The position numbers were made by a program, and so were the translations under genes. The notes under the pieces are model-generated. The model saw only the letters and a program-made list of their open reading frames with translations. It did no database searches and was not told where the DNA came from. A DNA stretch of 64,000 nt from Streptomyces olivaceus (lineage in GTDB: Bacteria > Actinomycetota > Actinomycetes > Streptomycetales > Streptomycetaceae), in assembly GCF_000721235.1 (NCBI RefSeq), contig NZ_JOFH01000031.1, positions 36,136 to 100,135 of the forward strand, in the 5' to 3' direction. Below are positions 58,226 through 64,000 of the stretch, piece after piece (positions within the stretch are counted from its first letter, which is position 1; each line of letters starts with the position of its first letter).

Positions 58226-59638
58226 ATGCGGGACCCGCTGTCCGTCCTCACCGACGCCTTCACGTCCTTCCTCTTCGGGAAGGTGGAGACGACCCGCCTC
58301 CCGGTCCGCACGTCCACGGGCCAGGCGCAGGCGGTCTACCTGCCGACCGCCGCGCCCGGCCTCGGCGACTCCGGCGTGATCATCGGCCGGGAGGTCTACT
58401 CCGGCAAGGGCTACATCTACGACCCCTTCCAGCTCTACGGCCAGCAGCTCCCCGCCCCGCACTGGCTGGTGCTCGGGGAGTCGGGGAACGGCAAGTCGGC
58501 CCTGGAGAAGACGTACGTCCTGCGCCAGCTCCGCTTCCGGGACCGCCAGGTCGTCGTCCTGGACGCCCAGGGCGAGGACGGCGTCGGCGAGTGGAACCTC
58601 ATCGCCGAGGAACTGGGCATAACCCCCATCCGCCTCGACCCGACGGCCGCCCTCGACCACGGCATCCGCCTCAACCCCCTCGACCCGGCGATCACGACGA
58701 CGGGCCAGCTGGCGCTCCTCCGGACGATCATCGAGGTCGCCATGGGGCACGGCCTGGACGAACGCTCCGGCTTCGCGCTCAAGGTCGCGCACGCCTACGT
58801 CAACGAGTCCATCGTCGAACGCCAGCCCGTCCTGACCGACATCGTCGAGCGGCTCCGCCACCCCGAGCCGGAGTCCGCCGAGGCGATGAACGTCGCCATA
58901 GACGACGTACGGGCCTGGGGTCTGGACGTCGCGCTGGTCATCGACCGCCTCGTCGACGGCGACCTGCGCGGCATGTTCGACGGCCCGACGACCGTCGGCA
59001 TCGACCTCGACGCCCCGCTGATCGTCTTCGACCTCTCCCACATCGACCGCAACTCCATCGCCATGCCCATCCTGATGGCCATCGTGGGCGTGTGGCTGGA
59101 GCACACCTGGATCCGGCCCGACCGCAAGAAGCGCATCTTCCTGGTCGAGGAGGCCTGGCACATCATCAACAGCCCGTTCGTGGCGCAGCTGTTCCAGCGG
59201 CTGCTGAAGTTCGGACGCCGGCTGGGCCTGTCCTTCGTGGCGGTGGTGCACCACCTGTCCGACGTCGTCGACGGCGCGGCGGCCAGAGAGGCGGCGGCGA
59301 TCCTCAAGATGGCCTCCACCCGCACCATCTACGCCCAGAAGGCCGACGAGGCACGGGCCACGGGCCGCGTCCTGGGCCTGCCGCGCTGGGCGGTGGAGAT
59401 CATCCCGACCCTCACCCCGGGCATCGCGGTCTGGGACGTCAACGGCAACGTACAGGTCGTCAAACACCTGATCACCGAGACCGAACGCCCCCTGGTCTTC
59501 ACCGACCGCGCGATGACCGAGTCCTCCACCGACTTCGCCGACGACGCCCTGCGCGCGGCGGAGCTGGAGGCCGAGGAGCGGGCGGCGGCCTTCATGGAGC
59601 AGCACATCGGCGACTCGTCCGAGTCGACGGTGGCGTAG
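58226..59638 (+). CDS. VirB4-type ATPase (C-terminal half)
   Basis: A 470-residue ATPase. Walker A is LGESGNGKSALEKT near residue 87, Walker B RIFLVEEAWHIIN, with the preceding VVVLDAQGEDG and the DxR-like sensors SFVAVVHHLSDVVD. The N-terminal segment (RTSTGQAQAVYLPTAAPGLGDSGVIIGREV) places DNA/partner-binding features of the VirB4 family ahead of the motor. It should drive substrate or pilin movement, with the previous gene's product as its N-terminal half. 12 bp separate the two genes. Confidence 0.92.
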   Translation: MRDPLSVLTDAFTSFLFGKVETTRLPVRTSTGQAQAVYLPTAAPGLGDSGVIIGREVYSGKGYIYDPFQLYGQQLPAPHWLVLGESGNGKSALEKTYVLRQLRFRDRQVVVLDAQGEDGVGEWNLIAEELGITPIRLDPTAALDHGIRLNPLDPAITTTGQLALLRTIIEVAMGHGLDERSGFALKVAHAYVNESIVERQPVLTDIVERLRHPEPESAEAMNVAIDDVRAWGLDVALVIDRLVDGDLRGMFDGPTTVGIDLDAPLIVFDLSHIDRNSIAMPILMAIVGVWLEHTWIRPDRKKRIFLVEEAWHIINSPFVAQLFQRLLKFGRRLGLSFVAVVHHLSDVVDGAAAREAAAILKMASTRTIYAQKADEARATGRVLGLPRWAVEIIPTLTPGIAVWDVNGNVQVVKHLITETERPLVFTDRAMTESSTDFADDALRAAELEAEERAAAFMEQHIGDSSESTVA

Positions 59639-59675
59639 GGCGTACCCCGAGAGGCAACGGAGAGGCACCGGACGC

Positions 59676-61214
59676 ATGAGACCGGACGACCACCGCGAGC
59701 AGCGGCCGTCCCAGGGCGGCATCCCCGACGGCCTGCTGCTCGGCATCCTCACCTTCCTCCTCGGCATGACCGTGCTGGTGTGGACGGCGACGGGCCTGTC
59801 CGGCCTGTTCGCGCACGGCTCCTGGCCCTCCGGCGTCACCTTCGGCGGCACCCCGCTGGCCATGCGCGAGCTGATCGCCGAGCCCCACGACCTCCCCGGC
59901 GCCTGGCCGGAGGCCCCGGAGACGGCACTGTCGGGGTACGGGCTGTTCTGGGGGCTGTTCATCGGCCAGCTGATGGTGCTGGTCGTCCTGGCGGTGTTCG
60001 TGATGGGCACGGTGGCGCGGTGGCGGGCCGTACGCCGCCGACGGCGGGCCGAGGCCGCGGCGGCACCCTCGCGCGAGCCGGAGCCGACCAAGGCACCGGC
60101 ACCGGAGCCCACTCCGGTGGTGCACGAGGTGCCGACGCCGAGGTCGCCTCAGCCGAAACCCCCGGCCCAGGAACCCCAGCAGGTCCCGGAGGCCGGGGAG
60201 ATCGCGGAGGCCGTGGAGACCGAGCCCGCCATCCCCCTGTCCGTCCTGGCCGACGGCAAGAGACCCGGCGAGTGGGAGGCCGCCCATTTGCGCAAGGCGG
60301 TCCACTACGGCCCCCCGGACACCCGGCGCTCCACGGCCGTCCAGGCCCTGCGCGACGCGGAGGGCGCCGCCCTCGTCGTCACCTCGGCACCGGCCCTCTG
60401 GTCGGACACCAAGGACGCCCGCGCCAAACTCGGCCCGGTCCTCCTCTACGACCCCGCGCACCTCTGCGACACCCCCGCCCGCCTCCACTGGTCCCCCACC
60501 GCCGGCTGCGAGGACAGAGCGACGGCGACGAGCCGGGCCGCCGCCCTCCTCGCCCCGGTCCGCCCCACCGCCCGCCTCGACCAGGCGCTCGGCGACACCG
60601 CCGAACTGCTGCTGCGCAGCTACCTCCACGCCGCCGCCGTCGACGGCCGCACCATCCGCCACGTCCACCGCTGGTCCCAGGGCCTGCAGATCCAGGACGC
60701 CGTACGCGTCCTGCGCACCCACCCCAAGGCCGCCCCCGGTTCCGCGGGCGAACTCGAAGGGGCCCTCACCGCCCACCCCGAACGCCGGGACATGGCCCAG
60801 CAACTCACCGCCCGCGCCCTGGCCGCCCTCTCCACGGTCAACATCCGAGAGGCCTGCACTCCCCACCGAAATGATGCCCTCACCTTGGATTCCTTCATCC
60901 ACGAACAGGGCACGCTCTACGTGGTGGGGGAATCCATCGAAGACCCCAGGACGAGCCCGGGCGCGATGCCGCTGCTGACGGCGCTCGCCTCAAGCGTGGT
61001 CGAGCGCGGCCGGCGCATGGCCGAACGGTCATCCTCCGGTCGCCTCGACCCACCAATGGCCCTCGTCCTGGACGACGTAGCGGCCGTGGCCCCCTTCCCC
61101 CGGCTTCCGGAGCTGCTGTCCACCGGCGCGGACACGGGCATGCCGACCCTGGCTCTGCTCCGCTCCCGCGAACAGGCCCGCGCACGCTGGCCCCACGACG
61201 AACTGCCCGTCTAG
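59676..61214 (+). CDS. VirD4/TraD-like coupling protein with degenerate nucleotide site
   Basis: A 512-residue protein. Two helices (about 18-45 and 90-118) precede a Pro/Ala/Glu linker of about 55 residues and a cytosolic domain. Walker B-like VLDDVAAVAPFPRLPELL and sensor-like MPTLALLRSREQAR follow the VirD4 pattern, but no GxxGxGKS exists: where Walker A is expected the sequence reads RRSTAVQALRDAEGAALVV. It also ends within the region where VirD4 proteins normally continue. It may be a non-hydrolysing adaptor. The family call relies on context and Walker B. Confidence 0.72.
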   Translation: MRPDDHREQRPSQGGIPDGLLLGILTFLLGMTVLVWTATGLSGLFAHGSWPSGVTFGGTPLAMRELIAEPHDLPGAWPEAPETALSGYGLFWGLFIGQLMVLVVLAVFVMGTVARWRAVRRRRRAEAAAAPSREPEPTKAPAPEPTPVVHEVPTPRSPQPKPPAQEPQQVPEAGEIAEAVETEPAIPLSVLADGKRPGEWEAAHLRKAVHYGPPDTRRSTAVQALRDAEGAALVVTSAPALWSDTKDARAKLGPVLLYDPAHLCDTPARLHWSPTAGCEDRATATSRAAALLAPVRPTARLDQALGDTAELLLRSYLHAAAVDGRTIRHVHRWSQGLQIQDAVRVLRTHPKAAPGSAGELEGALTAHPERRDMAQQLTARALAALSTVNIREACTPHRNDALTLDSFIHEQGTLYVVGESIEDPRTSPGAMPLLTALASSVVERGRRMAERSSSGRLDPPMALVLDDVAAVAPFPRLPELLSTGADTGMPTLALLRSREQARARWPHDELPV

Positions 61215-61235
61215 AGCGGCCCGCCGGACCCGCCG

Positions 61236-61805
61236 TCAGCGCTCCAGCACGTACTCCAACTCGTGGTCGCCGGGCCCGCCCGCCAGCGGCACCGTCCGAC
61301 CGCTCGGTACGAAGCCGGACTTGCGGTAGGCCGCCCGCGCCCGCCCGTTCTCCGGGTGCACGATGAGCCGGACCCGCTCCGCACCGTTCGCCCGCGCCCA
61401 CTCGGCTCCGGCGTCGAACAGCGCCTTGGTCAGCCCGCTCCCCCGCCACTCGGGCCGTACGAACACCCCCACGACGTGGCCCTGCCGCCGCTCCACCGCG
61501 AACCCGGCCCAGTCCGTCGTCCCGGCCTCCTCCACCAGCACGGTCAGCGTGCCGATCCACAGCCCGCCGGGCCCCTCGGCGACGATCTGCCGGACCCCGG
61601 AACCCTCCGGGGCCCCCTCGGCGCCCCGGGCCGCCCGCTCCTGCCAGAAGGAGTCCGGTCGTGCCGCCGCGTCGTCGTACGTCTCCAGGTACGCCAGGTC
61701 GGCGACCGGATCCCGCAGCGCGCGCAGCCGCAGCTCCTTCACCGCGGGCCACTCGTCGGCGCGTATGGAGCGGATCACGTAGTCACCGGGGACCGAGACA
61801 CTCAT
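61236..61805 (-). CDS. GNAT-family N-acetyltransferase
   Basis: A 189-residue GNAT. Motif A with the acetyl-CoA loop is VVGVFVRPEWRGSGLTKALFDAGAEWA; motif B LIVHPENGRARAAYRKSGFVP. The N-terminal VIRSIRADEWPAVKELRLRALRDP is common to the amino-acid/antibiotic-type subgroup. Substrate not inferable. The start MSVSVPG is chosen over the upstream ATG. It is divergent from the NarL-type kinase gene; the gap holds a 20-bp perfect palindrome. Confidence 0.9.
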   Translation of the reverse strand: MSVSVPGDYVIRSIRADEWPAVKELRLRALRDPVADLAYLETYDDAAARPDSFWQERAARGAEGAPEGSGVRQIVAEGPGGLWIGTLTVLVEEAGTTDWAGFAVERRQGHVVGVFVRPEWRGSGLTKALFDAGAEWARANGAERVRLIVHPENGRARAAYRKSGFVPSGRTVPLAGGPGDHELEYVLER

Positions 61806-61814
61806 GCCGGTCAC

Positions 61815-61834
61815 CGTAGTACCCGGGTACTACG
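61815..61834. promoter_or_regulatory. Perfect 20-bp palindrome in a divergent promoter
   Basis: CGTAGTACCC/GGGTACTACG reads the same on both strands with no spacer. It is 9 bp before the GNAT start and 66 bp before the kinase start. It is probably an operator. Confidence 0.6.
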
Positions 61835-61900
61835 CCCCTCACCCCATATACGCTCCGCCGGGCCGACGCCCCACGGCCCCCGAACCCCGACCATGGTCGG

Positions 61901-63169
61901 ATGGACCACGTGAAGCCCGAGCCGGAGAACCGGGCGGCCGAACCCCTCACCGAGTACGTCCAGCGCGTCAACCGCCGCCTCCGCGCCTTCGACCGCCGCC
62001 GGCCCCTCGTCTGGGACCTGCACCTCACCGGCTTCTGGGTGGTGGCCGCCCTCATCGACGCCTCCGGCGGCTGGCGCACCGTCGCCCACGACCCCGGCGT
62101 CCCCGTCGGCCTCGTCCTCGTGCTGAGCCTCGGCCTCTCGGTCCCCCTCCTGTGGCGCCGCAGCCACCCCGGGGCCGCCCTCCTCGCCACGCTCCCCGCG
62201 GCCCTGGTGAGCGTGTGGACCGGCGCCGCCCTCCAGGCCGCCCTGCTCCAGCTCCTCCTCGTGCACCACGTCGCCCTGCGCCTGCCGCTGCGCAGCCTCT
62301 GGTGGGCCGTGGCCCTCGCGACCGCCCCCACCTGCCTCGCGGTCGCCCGCTACGGGGACAGCGCCGGCCCGTGGCACCAGCAGCTCGGCTCGCAGCTGTC
62401 CGCCATCGGCGTCGCCGCCCTCATCGGCATCACGGTCCGCACCCGGCGCGACTACACCCGGGTCCTGGAGGACCGCGCCCGCCGCCTGGAGACCGAACGC
62501 GACCAGCAGGTCCGGCTCGCCGCCGCCGCCGAACGGGCCCGCATAGCCCGGGAAATGCACGACATCATCGGCCACAACCTCTCCGTCATCACCGGCCTCG
62601 CCGACGGCGGCCGCTACGCCGCCGCCAAGTCCCCCGACCGCGCCACCCAGGCCCTCGACGCCATCGGCAGCACCAGCCGCCAGGCCCTCGCCGAACTCCG
62701 CCGCCTCCTTGACATCCTGCGCGACGACGACCAGGGCACCACCGGCCGGGCCGAACTGTCCCCGCAGCCCGCCCTCACCGACCTCGACCGCCTCCTCGAC
62801 GGCGTCCGCCGGGCGGGCCTGCCCGTCCGTACGACCGTCCGGGGCGAGGCCGCCCTCCCCGAGGGCCGCCAGCTCACGCTGTACCGCGTCATCCAGGAAG
62901 CCCTCACCAACACCCTCAAGCACGCCGGCCCCGACGCCACGGCCCACATCGCCCTCTCCTACGCGACCGCCGGCGCCGTCACCCTCACCGTCACGGACAC
63001 CGGCCGCGGCGGCCCGCTCCCCGCCGGCCCGTCCGGAGGAGGCCGCGGGCTGCCCGGAATGCGGGAACGGACGTCCCTGTACGGCGGCACACTTGAGGCA
63101 GGCCCACGGCCCGCCCCCGAACGAGGCTGGCGCGTCCACCTACACCTCCCGGAGGAAACCCCGCAGTGA
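61901..63169 (+). CDS. NarL-type sensor histidine kinase
   Basis: A 422-residue kinase of the HisKA_3 type: H-box AERARIAREMHDIIGHNLSVI, N-box YRVIQEALTNTLKHAG and G-box TDTGRGG, GRGLPGMRERTSLYGG. About five N-terminal hydrophobic helices (residues 45-165) form an integral sensor with no sizeable outer loop, so it may sense within the membrane. The stop overlaps the regulator start by 4 nt (GTGA). GTG 61910 is a possible later start. Confidence 0.93.
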   Translation: MDHVKPEPENRAAEPLTEYVQRVNRRLRAFDRRRPLVWDLHLTGFWVVAALIDASGGWRTVAHDPGVPVGLVLVLSLGLSVPLLWRRSHPGAALLATLPAALVSVWTGAALQAALLQLLLVHHVALRLPLRSLWWAVALATAPTCLAVARYGDSAGPWHQQLGSQLSAIGVAALIGITVRTRRDYTRVLEDRARRLETERDQQVRLAAAAERARIAREMHDIIGHNLSVITGLADGGRYAAAKSPDRATQALDAIGSTSRQALAELRRLLDILRDDDQGTTGRAELSPQPALTDLDRLLDGVRRAGLPVRTTVRGEAALPEGRQLTLYRVIQEALTNTLKHAGPDATAHIALSYATAGAVTLTVTDTGRGGPLPAGPSGGGRGLPGMRERTSLYGGTLEAGPRPAPERGWRVHLHLPEETPQ

Positions 63170-63828
63170 CCACCGTCCTCATCGCCGACGACCAGCCCCT
63201 CCAGCGCTTCGGCTTCCGGATGCTCCTGGAGAGCCAGGACGACATGACGGTCGTCGGCGAGGCGGCCAACGGCGCCGAAGCCGCCCGGATGACGGCCGAA
63301 CTCCACCCCGACGTCGTCCTCATGGACGTCCGGATGCCCGGCCTGGACGGCATCGAGGCGACCCGCCGCATCGTCGCGGGCGGCGACCGCACCCGCGTCC
63401 TCATCCTCACGACCTTCGACCTCGACGAGTACGCCTACTCCGGCCTGCGCGCCGGCGCCTCCGGTTTCCTCGTCAAGGACGCCCAGCCCGAGGAGCTCCT
63501 CGCCGGCATCCGCGCGGTGGCGGCCGGCGACGCGGTGGTCGCCCCGAGCCTGACCCGCCGCCTGCTCAACGCGTACGTCCACCACCTGCCGACCGCCGAG
63601 ACCGCCCGGGACGCCGCTCCCGATCCCCGCCTGGCCGCTCTCACCGACCGCGAGACCGAGATCCTGCGGGTGATGGGCCAGGGATGGACCAACACGGAGA
63701 TGGCGGAGCGCCTCCACCTCGCCGAGTCGACGGTCAAGACCCATGTGGGCCGCATCCTGGCCAAGACGGGTTCGAGGGACCGGGTCCAGGCCGTCATCCT
63801 GGCCTACGAAACGAACCTGGTGGGCTGA
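63166..63828 (+). CDS. NarL/LuxR-family response regulator
   Basis: A 220-residue regulator. Receiver: VLIADDQPLQRFG, phosphoacceptor Asp54 (VVLMDVRMPGLDG), Thr in ILTTFD, Lys in FLVKDAQ. LuxR helix-turn-helix: LTDRETEILRVMGQGWTNTEMAERLHLAESTVKTHVGRILAKTG. GTG overlaps the kinase stop. It is followed by the terminator of the opposite-strand rRNA operon. Targets may include the adjacent GNAT gene. Confidence 0.95.
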   Translation: MTTVLIADDQPLQRFGFRMLLESQDDMTVVGEAANGAEAARMTAELHPDVVLMDVRMPGLDGIEATRRIVAGGDRTRVLILTTFDLDEYAYSGLRAGASGFLVKDAQPEELLAGIRAVAAGDAVVAPSLTRRLLNAYVHHLPTAETARDAAPDPRLAALTDRETEILRVMGQGWTNTEMAERLHLAESTVKTHVGRILAKTGSRDRVQAVILAYETNLVG

Positions 63829-63862
63829 AGGGTCTCTTGGAAAACACCCCGACCCTGAACGC

Positions 63863-63900
63863 AGAAAAGCCCCGCACCGTTCCCGGTACAGGGCTTCTCT
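63863..63900 (-). terminator. rRNA operon terminator
   Basis: AGAAAAGCCC (63863-63872) and GGGCTTCTCT (63891-63900) pair with one mismatch; on the minus strand a CTTTTCT run follows. It is located 11 bp beyond the 5S gene end and would also serve the response regulator gene from the other side. Confidence 0.8.
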
Positions 63901-63910
63901 CGCAATAATT

Positions 63911-64000
63911 GTTCGGCGGCGTCCTACTCTCCCACAGGGTCCCCCCTGCAGTACCATCGGCGCTGTAAGGCTTAGCTTCCGGGTTCGAAATGTAACCGGG
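63911..64000 (-). rRNA. 5S ribosomal RNA (3' part)
   Basis: Reverse complement contains the 3' three quarters of a Streptomyces 5S rRNA: CCCGGTTACATTTCGAACCC, the GGAAGCTAAGCC segment, GATGGTACTGCAGGGGGG and the end GAGAGTAGGACGCCGCCGAA. About 90 nt of roughly 120 are inside. It marks the end of an rRNA operon coming from the right on the minus strand. Confidence 0.97.

Noticed and set aside
56288..60112. 1274-codon minus-strand frame opposite the type IV-like operon
   Set aside because: Shadow of VirB6-, VirB4- and VirD4-like genes, no RBS, repeated GG/VD-rich low complexity.

Overview
The window is chromosomal DNA of a Streptomyces. GC is very high with strong third-position bias, many starts are GTG, many genes overlap by 4 nt (ATGA/GTGA), and Actinobacteria-specific genes are present: glnR, nur, mshD, an rsiG-type anti-sigma gene, DUF397/DUF5753 genes, DUF3099 and DUF1416. 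Gene order resembles the core-arm region I know from S. coelicolor (nur to csoR). I see no insertion sequence, integrase, prophage, CRISPR array or tRNA gene. A 5S rRNA gene is cut by the right edge.

Layout. 1-8.3 kb: an HbhA-like gene with its XRE regulator, a TetR-helD pair, an APH-fold kinase gene, a HAD phosphatase gene, and two tandem copies of a GntR regulator divergent from a tiny membrane-protein gene. 8.5-16.7 kb: asparaginase, RsiG (c-di-GMP-dependent anti-sigma factor of WhiG), Dtd, RidA/HxlR, YgfZ, Nur, nitrobindin, a WhiJ-type XRE/DUF397 cluster and DsrE. 16.7-25 kb: three coupled membrane-anchored proteins, VOC, DUF3099, a sulfurtransferase operon behind a Cys-containing leader peptide, DUF2993, MoaD-like and an alpha/beta hydrolase. 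25-37 kb: GlnR, LacI, an HtrA-like protease with an MprAB-like two-component system, a PIN-like toxin-antitoxin pair, MshD, an ABC exporter and an ECF sigma/anti-sigma pair.

37-48.6 kb is a phosphate region: ppk with a CHAD protein, pstSCAB behind PHO-box-like repeats, and the low-affinity transporter pit with its PhoU-like partner, followed by csoR with its operator. 48.5-52.5 kb holds a lipoprotein, two very small genes, a flavin oxidase with a disordered start and a PAP2 phosphatase.

52.7-61.2 kb is the most unusual block. It is a chromosomal type IV secretion-like locus: a lytic transglycosylase/NlpC-P60 hydrolase, a VirB2-like protein, a TcpC/VirB8-like protein, a VirB6-like protein, a split VirB4 and a VirD4-like protein without a visible Walker A. 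No relaxase, integrase or attachment site is visible. The window ends with a GNAT gene, a NarL-type two-component system and the 3' end of an rRNA operon on the minus strand.

Starts were chosen from ribosome-binding sites, overlaps and leaderless -10 boxes. Names rest on motifs and remembered family sequences; no database search was made.
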